The notes: generated from the letters alone by a model not told the origin. Shown: positions 10,651 through 24,932, counted from the first letter of the stretch. The stretch: 64,000 nucleotides of DNA from Desmodus rotundus (GCF_022682495.2 NW_026527478.1:124001-188000), one strand, 5' to 3'. Program-made: numbers and translations.

Positions 10651-12477
10651 CACAGCCAAAATAAGGAGAGCAATGAATTTAAAAACAAAAACCAGCCAGA
10701 AACTGGCAGAAAATGGAACTGGATGAGAGTCCAACAACCAAGGAGTTACAGACTAAACATTCACACAGACCAGTAGGTGGGGTAGAAGTGGCAATTAGTG
10801 TGGAGAGGACTCGCAGCAGGAAGGTGGCTGGAGAACTGGGACGGGAGAGGCAGCCCTGGCAGACAGGTGGCTGGTGGACCAGGCAAGGCAGCAGCTCCAG
10901 AGCGAGGGGTAGCATATTTGCTAGCAGATCAATGGAGATGAACAACGGTGGAGCGAAATGGACGACGCAAGCCAGGGCTCCAGCGCAGCTAAATAAAACC
11001 TCAAACCTCTGCTTGGAAACACCTGAGGGGTTTGCAGCAGCACAGAACACTCTCAGGCTCACAGGAGAGTTCCTTGGAGAGACACACAGAGTCCGAGAAC
11101 GTATACAAAACCACTCCCCTGAGAATCAGCTTCACATGGGACTGTTTGGATTGTGGGTAGTAGGGGAAGTGACTGAAAGCCAGCAGAGAGCTAGGCAAGC
11201 AGCATCGTTCCCTGTCACACCCCTCCCCAAAATACGGCTCACAGCACGGCCAGGTCGGCTGCCCTAATGAAACCCTAAGGCTCTGCCCATTACCACATAA
11301 GAGGCACTCTGAAACAAACAACCAAAAACACATGGCCCAAATGAAAGAAGAGATCAAAGCTCCGACAAAAATGCAGCTAAGTGATGAAGGGTTAGCCAAC
11401 CTATCAGAGGCGCAGTTCCAAATGCTGGTCGTTGTGATGCTCAGCAATTGGCTGAGTATGGTCACAACATAGAGGAACAAGTGCAGCCTAGGAAATGTGA
11501 AATAGAGGAACATGTTCAGGGAACCAACACGGACTGGAAGGAAAATGGGACTGAGACGAACAGTTTGGAGCAGAAGGAAGAAAAACACATTCAACCAGAA
11601 CAGAATGAAGAAACAACGATTCAAATCATTGAGGAGAGTCTTAGGAACCTCCAGGGTAATTCTAAGTGGTCCAAACTCCAAATCATAGTGGTGGCAGGAG
11701 GACAAGAGGAAGAACAAGAAATGGAGACATTCTTTGAAAAGTGAATGAAGGACAACTTCCCCTATCTGGCACAAGAAACAGCCTTCCAGGAAGTCCAGGA
11801 AGCCCAGAGAGTCCCAAGGCAGTTGGACCCAAAGAGGAACAACCAAGGCACAGCACAATTACATTGCCCGAGATTAAAGATAAGGAGAGAATCTGAGAAG
11901 CTGCAAGAGATAAGGAGACAGTTACCTACAAAGGAATTCCCAAAAGATTGTCAGCTGATTTCTCAACAGAAACATTGGAGGCAAGAAAGGGCTGGGAAGA
12001 AGTATCCCAAGTGATGAAATGCAAGGAACTCCATCCAAGATTGTTCTATCCAGCAAAGCTGTCTTTTCGAACGCTCGGGCAGATAAAGTGCTGCCCAGAC
12101 AAGTTCATTTTAAAGGAGTTCATCATCTCCAAGCCCTTATTATATGAAAAGATACAGAAAGTTGCCTAAGGAAAAAGAAGGTAAAAAAAAAAAATGCGAA
12201 TAAAATGGCAGCAAAGTCACATCTATCAACAACCTAACCTTAAAAGCAAAAATAAAAACACACTACGCAGACAATTCCAACAGGAACTGAATGGCAGAGA
12301 TGGAGGTAATATGGAGGGTATTAGCGGGAGGGGGTGGACCGACAACGGGGGAAAAGGTACAGGGAATAAGAAACATTAATGATAGGAGCAAAATAGACCG
12401 GAGGAGGTAAGGGTGGTATAGGAAGAGGAATGGGAATGACATTATTGATACAGGAAAACAAAGGCAGCGATGACACA
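10651..12477 (+). mobile_element. HAL1-like / ORF1-only L1 element
   Basis: A recognisable L1 5' UTR (GAGAGTCCAACAACCAAGGA near 10725, then a CACTCTGAAACAAACAACC block) leads into a decayed ORF1. A G-rich L1-type 3' UTR follows directly, ending near 12477. No ORF2 sequence lies between ORF1 and the 3' UTR, which is the layout of HAL1 (half-L1) elements. No clean poly(A) tail is visible, so the 3' end may be truncated. Confidence 0.7.
11332..12169 (+). pseudogene. Decayed L1 ORF1 (RNA-binding protein) remnant
   Basis: The remnant starts at an L1-style ATG. It runs through a Glu/Gln-rich coiled-coil part and a degenerate RRM region, and ends in the ORF1 C-terminal domain, where HPRLFYPAKLSF and KEFIISKPLLYE are characteristic. 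Reading-frame breaks occur near 11450-11470, at the stop around 11742-11744, and again near 11840-11950, so no full-length ORF1 protein can be made. The other copies carry the same breaks. Confidence 0.8.
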
Positions 12478-12671
12478 ATACCCCTGGTTATTTTTCTTCT
12501 ATGACTGTGTTCTGTCTTCCTCACTGGTTTCCACTCTTTCTATTCCTAACTCTAGGCTCTCATCAAAGTCAGGTTTTTCTTTTGTTTTAACTTCAAAACT
12601 TAATTTTTATTTTTTAGCCATAAAACACGATTTTCATAAAACCCTTCTACTAGGTTTAATTTTTAATAGAT
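12478..12671. other. T-rich spacer between L1 pieces
   Basis: This short AT-rich stretch lies between the HAL1-like element and the antisense L1. I see nothing in it beyond T runs. Confidence 0.4.
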
Positions 12672-13440
12672 ATTGATTTAATTTTATGTTTATTCAGTTA
12701 TAATTGACTGCATTTCCTCCCCATCCCTGCACCTCACCCTAGCCAGTCCCACCTCCCCCAGACACCTCAAAACTCCCCTTTGATTTTCTCCTTGTGCATT
12801 TTAGAGTAGTAGATCCTGTAGACCACTCTCCCCTCTATCCCCTCCCTCTTCCCCTCTGACTATTGTACCATTGTTCTTAAAGTCCTATGTGTCTGTTTCT
12901 ATTTTGTTTCCTTTTTTCCTCAGTTGATTATGTTGTCCTTAAAGGTGAGATCATTTGGTATTTCTCCCTCACAGCCTGGCGCATTTCACTTAACCTAATG
13001 TTGTCCAGTTCCATCCATACCATTGCAAAGTGTATCAGCTCCTTCTTTCTCTCTTCGGTGCAGATTTCCATTGTGTAAATGTACCATAGTTTTTGGATCC
13101 ACTCATTAGCTGATGGGCACCTAGGTAGCCTCCAGCACTGGGCTATTGTAAATCGTGGTGCTATGGACATTGGGGTGCACAGGTTCTCTGGCATTGGTGT
13201 TTCAGTGTTCTAAGGGTACAATCCCAGCAGTGGAATTTCTGGGTCAAACGGCTTTTCCATTTTTAGTTTGCAGAGGAAATTCCATACAGTTCTCCACAGT
13301 GGCCGCACCAGTCTGCATTCGCACCAACAATGTCCTGGTTGTCCCTTTTCTCCTCATCCTCTCCGACATCCGTGTCTTGCTTTGTTTATGTTGGCCACTC
13401 CGGCTGTTGTGAGATGGAACCTCATTGTGGTTTAATTTTA
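12672..13440 (-). mobile_element. L1 3' end, antisense, 5'-truncated
   Basis: Read on the minus strand, the segment runs from the ORF2 end (complement of TGTGAGATGGAACCTCATTG, and of the TGGAATTTCTGGGTCAAACG block near 13230) through the 3' UTR to its T-rich complement near 12672. It is one continuous, uninverted insertion of about 770 bases. Its minus-strand frame at 12928-13194 is only translated L1 3' sequence. Confidence 0.8.
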
Positions 13441-14483
13441 TAAACGAAGAACACAGTAGAAGGAATCAAAATCAGGATCGGGGGAGCTGAGGACCGCCTC
13501 AACAAATTCACTTTTCTCTATACTTTCTTTCGAGTATTTATCGTTATTGTTCCTTTATTCGTGCAAGGGGTTTTCTATTACTCATCCATGCAGACTAGGA
13601 TTATTGGGATTGTATTATGTGGTGGAGATTTCTGCTAAAATGCCTTGGAGAAAGACGACAAAGGTAAATTAGGCAAGGTCTCAGGCCTCAGAAAAGGTGC
13701 AGCCCAGTGTAGCTCCGATGTTTAACGCCTCCTGCGGTCTTCTATTGCATACTATAACGTGTTCATTGGATGTTTCTTAAAGTCATTGGACAATAAGAAG
13801 CAGAGTCGTCTTCTATTTAAAAACTAGTTGCAATCCCGTGTCACGCAATTGAATCAGCGCAATAATTATTGTCCCAAGTTCAAGGATCATAAATTCGAAG
13901 TCCATCTGCCTTTTCTCCCACTGCCATCTTTACACGTATTACAAGATTTTGATCCATCTTCCCCAAAGTGTCTTTATCCTTCATCTCTTCCCTTGCCATT
14001 CTACTGCTAAAACTGCAGTTCCAAAGTAGTAGGAACATGTCAGCGATGGTCTCTACGTGACCCATCTGTCCTTGATTAAAGAATTTTGTATGAGAGACAG
14101 TGGGGTAGGGTTGAGGGATGGGGAGACATGCAGAAAATTGTAAGTGAATTTTTTTTTTTCAGAGAGACCCTGAACTAAAACCCAACAGCCAGAAGCAAGA
14201 GGGAGTTTCGGGGAGATAATGAGGGTGGGGAAGGGGGCAGGGGTATCAGGAACATGTATACGGAGATGTGGACAGAGCCAAAAGTGATGGGAAGATGGAG
14301 GATCGAACATGGGGATGGGTCTGGAGGGAGGCAGTGGGGACTCACCGGAGTTAGAGGTGGTTTTGTGGGAGGTAGTATGGTCAAAGAGAAATGAAAAGTC
14401 TTTGCATTGAATAATGTTTTCCTATATGAATATTTGAAAAAATCCTCTGTTCTTATCTGTACCTGAAGCCTAACATTTAACTT
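13441..14483. other. Unassigned DNA between two L1 pieces
   Basis: No gene is supported. The stretch includes a T tract near 14149-14160 that varies between copies and a purine-rich block at about 14190-14395. That block may be diverged L1 3' UTR, but I cannot assign it safely. Confidence 0.4.
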
Positions 14484-14650
14484 GTTAATGTGCATGTCCC
14501 TGTTCATATTTTGTTTCCTTTTTTCCTCAGTTTATGATGTTGTACTTAAAGGTGAGATCATTTGGTATTTCTCCGTCACAGCCTGGCACATTTCACTTAG
14601 CATGATGGTGTCCACTTCCATCCATAGCATTGCATGGTTGTCTCTAAAAG
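14484..14650 (-). mobile_element. L1 3' fragment, antisense
   Basis: CTTAAAGGTGAGATCATTTG, then ACAGCCTGGCACATTTCACT and CCATCCATAGCATTGCA repeat the order seen in the antisense L1 at 12940-13030. It is a short second fragment in the same orientation. Confidence 0.7.
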
Positions 14651-17259
14651 ACTCCCACCACATCATCCCTATGAGGAGCCTTGGGAACTATGTCGTCTAA
14701 CAACCTACTTTCACAGATAACAGGTCTTGGAAGTTAATTGATTGGTGTGTGCTCTGTTACTATGAGCACGATTGTCTCAGGTACATCTAACTGCTTTGTA
14801 TGTCCATAGAGTCCTTGCAGTTTGGCTTCCTTTGCAAACTATTTAAGATGTGTGAGTATGTACGCTCATGTATGCTTGTGTATTCCTTTGGTTTGGGGTT
14901 TGCATTTCAATGAAAATTAATTGCTGATTCTTACCTGATGAATTCATTGGTTCTCAATCAGGTTTATGCTTTAGAACACACTTACCATTTTGTTCATCCT
15001 AAGATCTTTTCTCTGAGTTAAACCTCGTAGTATAAGACAGACTTCTCGAACTTCTCCTTAGTACCCCCAGCCTATTACTGTGGTTTGGAAAGTGTTTCAC
15101 TTACTGAAACAGGACCCTGGATTGTAAGAAGCGTTGCTAGTATAGTCAGCGTTTTCTCAAGGCTTGGAAAGTGAAATGTTATGCTTCTGTAGATTATAAA
15201 GTTGAAATGTATATTTCCTAGGCTTTGGCCCTTTACACATTCCTTCTATGAATATTCAAGAGTCTCTCCATGTATCTACAAGTTGACGTAACAAGGAGGT
15301 GCTTACCCTTCAACGACCTCCCACGTTTGAAGCACTCTAGGAAGCAAGTCATTAGGTCTTATGTATTTATATACATGAAGAATATTCAAATGATCTTTGA
15401 CTAGGGCTTCCCAGAGAGTACCAACCCAGTATGTGTTATATATCACATTATAAGGAGCTGGCTCCAATAATTATAAATTGTAGAAGAAATACAACGGTCC
15501 TATATAAATTTTGTCTTTTTCATGTGACTGTCTTGACGTGATAACTTTGCATGTTTTTTGACATATATTTTTCCCCTCTGTCATGAATGAGTATTGTGCA
15601 TACGCTGTATTTCTTCCCTGAAAAAAAGCGCTCTACTGTTCATTTTTTCTGGAGTATGAACTGCTATCTAGGGATATTTCTCTGGCCTTCTCTGAATACT
15701 TTTTTCCCCGTAGTAACGCATACGATAGGATCAGGAAATGTCAAAAGGAAGAACAATGCCACTTTCCACCAATGTTTATGGAAAGATGTGAAAACTGTGA
15801 GCAGGGTTAATGACGGTCTTTCTTACTGAATGGAAAAAATCTAGAGTAATGATTTTAAAAATATTGGTCTTTAATATTTATGGGCTGTTGTTTAATTCAT
15901 CAAAAATATTTCACAGTTTACTTTTGGAGTCCCTGATTCTCCCATTTCCTTTAAGTATGTGAAGTTTCTCTACACAAAACCACCTACACCTGGAAAAATA
16001 CCCTACTTCATTTGGTTTCAAAGGGTCCCATGAAAAATGTAGGTTAATGTCAAGACTACTTCACCATACAGGATGCCTACTGTGTCTACATATATTTGCT
16101 TCTCATCGTTAATGGAAGGAGTGAATTAATTTTTTCTTCCCTAGAGTGTACAATTTATTTTGTCCAATGATTTATTAATCCTAGAAGTTGGTTCTATGGG
16201 GTTGACACCTATGGTTCATGATTCCTTATGGATATGTTACAGCTTGACCTTAGAGCGGAGAGCAGCTTTACCACTTGTCATTATTTTTTTGCTCACTTTG
16301 TGGTATGAGAGACAGTTTTTATCCTTTCTGATATTTACCAAAGTCCATATTTTCAAGTTTCCGATAATCAATACATCTATTGTCATTACAGAGAACATGC
16401 TTGGGACTGTTATTGTTGCAAAATGCACTTTGAATTGGGTATTCTCTGCTTAGAGTACTCTTCATTTTCTCCGGTTTTTAGAGGTAACCGCATGCCCTTT
16501 TACAATTTCATGAAGCAGAAGTAATTAAGGCCAAACTGACGGAATTTTAAATATGTCCAATTCATCTAGCAGGAAAGAACCAGCAAAGGTAGTCGAAGCT
16601 ATGTCTTCCATTTTAAGTAATGACGTGAGTGTGTCTAAAAAAATACAAGAAGGGGGGAGTTGTTAAAAGTCAGAAGATAGTTGTAAACATCCTTCATTAC
16701 ATCCCAAGTACAGAGGAAACCAGCAGTTCCAGAAAGGAAGAAAAATATCTACAGACTAGTTTTATGGAAGGACATTTGAACTAAACCAAGAAAGGACTGC
16801 AGGGTGGAGACAAGGTGACGCGCTTACCCTTACAGAGCAAAATACTGTCACGCAAAGGAAAAAGTTATGCTAGTATGCAGAAGCTAGATGCGTGATACTA
16901 TTCTGGATTTAACGCAGCATGCGAAGGCCATGGTTCACATCATTTTTCCAAGTGTGAAAGCGACACAGACAGACTCTTACCTCACAGACACTAAATGCTT
17001 TCCCCTGACAAGGTTTGTTCACTGGTGTCTTAACCTTCCTGAGACATCTGAAGGTTTCCTTGTCATATTCAGCCACGGATCTCGCAGTAGAATGTGCGCC
17101 ACACATCGCAAGGCTCCTAAACTCTCTCAGGCTCTGTACCTGTGCTGCATTTTAATGCGATCTCGTGCTACATTCTGCATCACTAAATCTGCCACACCAA
17201 CCAAGTTGTATTCTCTTTCTCCGTGCCTTAGCATGACTGCCTTCTAAATATGAACTTGG
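14651..17259. other. Unassigned AT-rich DNA, no gene supported
   Basis: About 2.6 kb without a recognised gene or repeat. Frames at 15587-15829, 16160-16453 and 16888-17247 are under 120 codons, have no recognisable domain, and persist in other copies mainly because the copies are recent. The stretch could hold old, unrecognisable transposon remnants. Confidence 0.45.
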
Positions 17260-18621
17260 AGTGAACATGACTTCACCTTGACATCATGCTTTCTTTCCTT
17301 CAAATAATTTCAGTGCTTACCCAGTTTCAATTAACGGCATAACATCTGTTAAGGTCGTATTCTTCATCAAGGACATTTTTTAAGTCGGTGAAACATATGT
17401 TTTACATATATTGTGTTATGCACACACATTTCCCTACTCTGGCTTGACAGTAGATTGGGAGAGGAAGAATTAAAGGATGTAAGAACTAATTCTAACAAGG
17501 GAAATCATTGTTACTTGCCCCTTCAATATTCACCATCACCACTTCCCTTCTTTATTGCTGTCAGAAGGCATGTTTTTCGTGGGGAAAGCACTTTAAAAGT
17601 CTTCAGCACCGAGTTGCATTTTATCTATCCCAATCAGGGCCAAGTGTTTCTCACTTTCATGGTCTGCATTATAGATGTGAGGGGCCATGTGATCCCGGTC
17701 TGCAACTCAGGGCACAGAACCCAGTCTGCCAGGGTCACCTTTGGAAAAACTGTTTCTTAATCCGTTAAAAAGGAAAGCCAAGGTGCCACCACTTTCTTGA
17801 CTCCCATTCGACAGCATGGAATGCTGATGCTGTATGTGGGTTAGAACAGCCATCTTGAGACCTGTAGGGAAGCCAAGGGACCACAACCAGTACAGTTAAG
17901 CCACGTGAGAAGTGTCAACAGCAGCTTTGTAGTTGCTTCCCCTTATTGTCAGCCAAAAAGGAAAACTATGCCACCTACTGAAGCATTAATTGTCTGCATC
18001 AGTTTGCTTATTACTCCCACAAAAGATATTGAAAATAGAGCCATGCAGCATGTTTTGTAAACAAAACACTTTAGTTAGGTTTCGTCTCAAGAAGAAGCAA
18101 AGCATAAATCTCATGGATTAAAACAAACACATATCTCTCCCTTCTGAGTCTTCAGTTTAAGTATGATTTTTGTCGAGTCTCCTCATCTTGTCTTGGCTTG
18201 AATTTTGGTGGAAGGTAGAACTTTGGATTGAATGAGGTGTTTCCTCTGAGGGAAGGCAAGAATGAATGTGTATCCATTCAATAGAACATTTTTTGTGTAG
18301 GCAGCTGTCCCAAGTTAATGAGGAGTGACCGTGATTAGCGTTTCTTGCACGTTTACACATCACGTCCTCCTCTTGCCATTGATTGAGAACGTCACATAGC
18401 CAAGGTCAACATCATAGCAGCGAAATACGTTCTCGCAGCGGTAAGGGGTAAAGTGGAGAGGGAGCATTTTCTCTGAATAAAATTTACAACACATAATGTT
18501 AACTCTGGGATTATGGTGTTGCATAATTGGTTATATTCACTTTTATCGCTACTAAATTCAATATTATTACATGAAAAGATATTTATCTCACTATTTGTTT
18601 TGAAGGATTTCAGTTACTCGT

Positions 18622-18749
18622 CTTTAGAGAGAGGAAGTGAGGGAGAGAAACACCAAGGCATGGTGGCCTCTCAGGCGCCCCCTAGTGAGGACACAGCCCA
18701 CAACCCAGCCATGTGCCTTGACTAGGAATTGAACACCTAACCCTTTGCA
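18622..18749 (-). mobile_element. Ves SINE, antisense (unit 2)
   Basis: This is the unit 2 counterpart of the insertion at 1363-1490, with the same ends and length. It was therefore present before the unit was duplicated. Confidence 0.8.
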
Positions 18750-20018
18750 AAATGCATTTCCTTCCTGGAAATGGTCATGCTTTCTGTCGCATCAGGCCTT
18801 TCACATCTGCTTATTCCCCTGGCTCCGTTATGATCTGCCATTATTCCTACCCGCCCTTTTCCCATCTGAAAGCCTGCTTACCCTCCGCCCCCCATGAACT
18901 GACAGTGCTCATGCCTGACTCAGCTCAGATAGAAGTCCCTCTGAAGAGTCACCTTTCATCCTTGTCTTTCCAGTAGCCCGGGATCCACAAATATGTTTTT
19001 ATTGCTGTATATATAGCGTGCGATGTTAATGATGTAAATACATGTCAATGTATTTCCCTCTTCCTGTATCAGACCACGAATGCCTTTGACTCAGAGATCA
19101 TATCGTATTTATGTTTACACCTAACATAGAACACACAACCTTGATCAGTAAATTAGTGGTGATCACTACAGGAATTAAATGCATCTAAATCTCACTCTCC
19201 CGCGAGTGCTGGGACCAAGAGTAAAAATCCTTGAGCCCTCCACCATTTCTCCACACGTTATATAGGTTCCAAGAAATTCAGCTAATGACATTGGGTTGAA
19301 AGAAATGTCCCAAACAGTTCAATGAAACTCGCAGTGTTGCAGAAGTGCAGCCATGGCTCCACAGGGGGTATCTAAGGAGATTAATGGTGGGCACAGAAGC
19401 TTCTGGTCATTTTGATCATCTACTGGTGGAGCTAAGCTACTCTTCCCTGCCCCTGGCATTTCACACTGCAGTCAGCAGCACAGATGGGGAGTAAATATGC
19501 TGAGAATCTTGAGGAGAGTGGCCAAAATACGTTGCCCTTCAGTACACTCTGACACTTGTTGTTTTCTCGTGAAATCTCACCCCTATGCATTTGTCATGTG
19601 TGAGAAACAAGCTCTTGATTCTGACCACAAACTCCTGAAGTATCTCCTAGGAGCTGGCGTTAAGTCCTGCACTTCAACTTGGAAACGCGGTGTGCCCCGG
19701 AGAATACCGATCAGCAGGGTGACCAGGAGCGAAAAGACAGCCAAGACTGTAGTGCATTTTCCTGTGTAATCCTCCCTTTGTGGTAAAATATCCCAGGGGC
19801 TCCCTTTCTTGATATGCTTCCTTTTTCTTTAAAGAGGATTAGAACCATTTGTTTCATACAAGTTCACTATTTACTTGTTTGTTTCTCTGTTTATTTCTTT
19901 ATTGCATAGACAACTCTAATATGTTGCTACACTATTATTCCTATAAAATTGTTGCTATACTAATACTCCCTGTGATGGAGGCCATCTGTCTCCCCTGGCC
20001 ACGCGCCCACTGAGTTTC

Positions 20019-20049
20019 TGATTGGTCAGCTGTCCCTTGTGACGTCACA
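20019..20049 (+). promoter_or_regulatory. E2 gene promoter core, copy 2: CCAAT box and CRE
   Basis: ATTGG is at 20021-20025 and TGACGTCA at 20040-20047, with spacing identical to copy 1. The only nearby change is G to T at 20017, just upstream of the CCAAT box. Confidence 0.65.
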
Positions 20050-20225
20050 GTGCATATTCCCTCCTGCCATGGGAACACAGGGTCCCTTGGGGCCGGCCAG
20101 CAGGAACTGTTGGGGCAGGCCTTCAGGAGCGGCTGGTCCTGTGGCAGGAAGGCGGAGTATCCCCGCAGGCAGCGCAGCCTTGGGCTATAGGCTCTGAGCA
20201 GCAGACAGCAGTGGAGGACAAGGAG

Positions 20226-21003
<778 letters not shown>

Positions 21004-21032
21004 GGGAGGGGCAAATGATAACCCCTCACCTC

Positions 21033-21038
21033 AATAAA
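21033..21038 (+). terminator. Poly(A) signal AATAAA, E2 copy 2
   Basis: Canonical AATAAA 30 bases past the stop codon. A one-base loss about 40 bases further on (near 21077) shifts the downstream non-coding frame but leaves the signal intact. Confidence 0.7.
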
Positions 21039-21583
21039 ACACCTGGCTGTTGAATGGGCTCTTCTTTGATTGCTTCTGGGAGGAATCCTTTCCCTTCTCA
21101 CATCTGCCTATGAGGGTGTGTGGAGGCCTGGTGGGAAGCAGTGTTTGGGGGAAGGGCAAGGTTGGGAGACGGGGTATTTTGAGAGAGGCTAGTAGTAATA
21201 AATATTTGACTGAAACACTTCTTTCCTGCTTCAGGATGGGAAAGCAAGAACAAGGGGGTGGTGGGATTAGCAGGCGTCCTTTAGCACGCACAAGGTGGGG
21301 GAAACACTGGATGAAGAATAGGAAGATCATTAGGTATCTGGTTCATTCTGAGGTACCTGTGTCTTCAGGGTTTTTGCTTGGACCGACATGGAAGGTAAGC
21401 CACAGCCTCTTCTTTCAGGCCCACATTTAACTGTAGAAACATTAAGTGGATGAGGAGATGTCACAAAAGAAAACGAAGTCTTTTCTTCCAAGAATTCTCC
21501 ACCCCCCCACACTACACTGCCCGCCTTTTTGACCCGTCTGCCACCCTCCACAGTCTGGGCTATATCCCCATTCTCAGGTCATG

Positions 21584-22139
21584 CTTATTGACAATAGAAC
21601 ACTTGTACAGGCTGCCCAACTGCCCACGAGTAGATGAGTGGATAAAAGCACTGTGGTATGTGCACACAATGGAATAAATAGTACATGGAAATCTGTCCCT
21701 TTGTGACAGTGTGGATGGACCTGAAAAACCTTAGGCTCCGTGAAATAAGCCAGTCAGAGGACGACAAATAAATACCATAGGATCTCTGTCATAAGGAGCA
21801 TCTAATGAACAAACTGAAGTAACAAGGAAAATGGGGAGAGGCTCCTAGAGAGCTGGCAGCCAGCTGTCAGAGGGGGTATGGGGTGCAGGCTAGGTGGGAA
21901 ACCGGAAGGGAGTAAGAAAAGACCTTCCCAGATAACAGTATGGAGAAGACCAAGGGAAAAGGGGTGGGGCGGTGCAATAGAAGGGCGTGAAGGGGGACAG
22001 CGGGTGCTGCCAGAAGCAGACTTGAATGGGGTGGTGAACACACAATACAATATGCAAAGGATGAAGTGTAGACTCCCACGCTGCAAACCTGCATAATTTC
22101 ACTCACCTGTGTCACCCCCCAGTATGTGCAATTAAAAAA
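21584..22139 (+). mobile_element. L1 3' end, sense (unit 2)
   Basis: Counterpart of 4326-4880. It shares several variants with unit 3, for example TAGGTGGG near 21893 and CTTCCCAGATAAC near 21925. Confidence 0.8.
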
Positions 22140-22341
22140 TAACAGGATAGGAAAGTTTCCTTTCTTTGTGTAAATCTTTTCTCTATGAAAGAGTGTCCTC
22201 AATCCGTTGTCAGTGGAGCACTCCTGCGACTGAGCAGCAGTTTGGGTCCTGCTGCCTTCCTGCTAGGCTAAGTGTTAGAGGCAAAGGTTGGGTGGTGAAG
22301 GAAAGGGGTTAGGAACACCAGGAAGACAGACGAGAGAGACG

Positions 22342-22613
22342 CCAATGAAAACCACAATGAGATATAACCTCACAAGGTGAAAATGGCCATCATTGGATAC
22401 ATCTAATCGCCACAAATGCTGGCAGGGTTTGAAAACAAAGGCAACCATTTTGCCCTATGCGTGGGAATGCAGAATGGGGAAGTCACGGTGGAAAACATGT
22501 TTGCATTTCTTCAGGTAATGGAACTGCCTGTTGGTCCATCAATTCCATTGGTGTATTTATACCCTGAGAATCCACAAAGATGCGCCATGCTACAGGTCAA
22601 CATTATAAATGAG
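22342..22613 (+). mobile_element. L1 fragment, sense (unit 2)
   Basis: Counterpart of 5083-5355, one base shorter (CACAAATGC rather than CACAAAATGC), a difference shared with unit 3. Confidence 0.75.
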
Positions 22614-24365
22614 TAAGAACAATTAAGTAATCAGCGCCAAGGAGTGAGAGGGTCAGAATTCAAAAGGCAAGAGTGGCTAAACTCAAATACCAGGTGTGCA
22701 GGGACTTTGAGCATCCACGTGAGAGAGGATTTAGAGCTATGTGAAAGGGGCAGATCCTGATGACCTGACTGACAGGAGAGATTTTCCAAATTCTGCTTTC
22801 ATAACATTAGGGTGCTGATTCCTTGCAGGATTGCTCATTGGTGTCATGAGAAAGAGGCATCTAACAGCCTTTTCAGGACCTTGGGACCCTACAGGCAGTC
22901 TGTGTGGTCCCTTTTTGCACTCTATGTCTGAGTGAGGCCATCTTTTCATCATTTCCTTCAACCAAAACAATATCTTCCAGTAGTTTGTAGAAAGGAGCAG
23001 ACATACGAATGCCTCTGTCTTCCTTAAGCTGGCAAATAAAGAGATTTGCAGAAATAGAAAACAAAAACAAAAACAAAAACCGAAAAACCCAGGACACTAC
23101 ACTCATTAAATGTAGGTATTATTAATATATGCTGTTTACAATTTAATAAGAATCCATGGACATATAAGTAAATCTCTTTCCATGCATTAAATATATGCAA
23201 AGATAGATTGGGATAAACTACTGTGGGGGCTGAAAATGTTTAATGCTTTTCCTTCCTCCTTTTAAGTTCTTCAGGCTGGGCTAATAACCAAATTGATAGA
23301 GGTGGGCTGATAGGAGAAAATGCAAGTTCAATAGAAGTTCATGGGTAATTCACACTAGCATGACACATCCAAGGGAATTCCAAAGACAGTGAGACAACAC
23401 CGGGTTGCTGGGACATTTTGGACAAAGAAGAAAAGGCAGGGTAACATGGTACTAGATTTTGAGGAATGCGAAAGAGTGATTTACAAGCAGTTGAGGAAGC
23501 GCCAAGCACACAGGCCAGGGCCTTAGTTCTGGGTGAATCCGCAACAATGGGACGCAGCAGGTACTCGGCTATGTGGACATGCCTTAAGCGGTCTACTCTT
23601 CATACTTAGTTCCATTAGGCTGAGGACATTCAGCAGTTTCTCTGTCTGAGTCTCTAGGGCAGGAAAGGGAGGAAGACCCACGGTTCCGAGAGTGGTTTGT
23701 TTCTTGATAAATAGCTTACGATTCCTTTCCCAAAAAGCACTTTCAGGACGGCAGAATTTTCCCTTCACTACAGCTGTTGGAAAGAGAAGGTCCGGACAGA
23801 GGCGTCTGAGCAAACATGGTGAGCTTGGTTGGGAGGCATGTTATCAAGGGTGCACAGCGGGGACCATTCCTTTGGTGTCCCTTTCCTTCCTGCACAGCAC
23901 TTCAGGCAGACACCACCGGGTGGTCAGAGGTGAACTTTACTTACAAATTTCGGCCTCATAGCTTCAGCCAAGTGGTTTGCAGTGCACATATTTTGGCTAA
24001 GACGATCACTAGCTTCCAGTTCCATCCCTGGATTCACGGTAGTGCAGCTGGTTTGCAGGCGTTCCCTTTCCAGGTGCCTTCTGCCAGGACCTCATAGTCT
24101 AATCTGTGATGTTCGGTGGTTTCTGTTCTACTACGAGCGAGTCACGTGTGTGGAGGATTTGACTTCCTTACGAATTGCAAATGAACAGAAGCTACAACTA
24201 ATCCACGGGAGGTAAAGTAAATGGTAAAAACACGTGTTACTTTGACAAGGCAGATGTAGAAATAGAACTGAGTCTCACATGGGCATTTGTGTCTGAGAGC
24301 TGGGAGTAGAGACCTGGGATGTGCAGAAAAGTTTATGTGGAAAAACCAACTGATTTAAACCCTCA

Positions 24366-24877
24366 TTTTAAAAATTAATTAATTTATTTTATTCAGTTAC
24401 AATTGTCTGGATTATCTCCTATTCGCTCCCCCACCCCGGGCAAGTCCCACCTCACTACTCCCCTCTAACCTCCCCTTTAAATTTATCCTTGTGTCCTATA
24501 TAGTAGCTCCTATAGAGTACTGTCCCCCTATGGCGGCCCAATGCCCTGTGGCTACTGTTACAATGTTCTTAATTTCAATATCTCTGGTTATATTTTGTGT
24601 GCTTTTTCTTTTCTTGATTATGTTCCAGTTCAACGTGAGATCCTCTGCACCCCAATGTTCAGAGCAACACAATTTACAATAACCAAGTACTGGAAGTAAC
24701 TTAAGTGCCCATCAGTTAATGAGAGGATCCAAAAAGTATGGTACTTTTAGACAATGGAATTTTACGCAGCGGAGAGAAAGAAGGAGCTAATACCCTGTGC
24801 AATGGCATGGGTGAAAGTTGTGGGCACTATGCTAAGTGAAATAAGGCAGGTGTTGAGGGAGAAATACTATTTAGCGC
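24366..24877 (-). mobile_element. L1 3' end with 5' inversion (unit 2)
   Basis: Counterpart of 7108-7620 with the same internal switch of orientation, here near 24636. The inversion is thus ancestral to the array. Confidence 0.7.
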
Positions 24878-24893
24878 CCCTCGCCCGCACCGC

Positions 24894-24899
24894 TTTTTC

Positions 24900-24932
<33 letters not shown>
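24894..24932 (+). repeat. Pyrimidine microsatellite (unit 2)
   Basis: A regular CTTTT pattern followed by a T run. C spacing differs from every other copy. Confidence 0.85.

Noticed and set aside
11001..11858. A 285-codon minus-strand frame, present at the same place in all four units
   Set aside because: It lies exactly antisense to the L1 ORF1 and 5' UTR of the HAL1-like element. Its persistence reflects the youth of the copies and the codon pattern of ORF1, not a separate gene.
16160..16453. A 97-codon frame conserved between units
   Set aside because: It has no domain or homology I recognise. In unit 2 the first ATG is lost (ACG), consistent with no selection.
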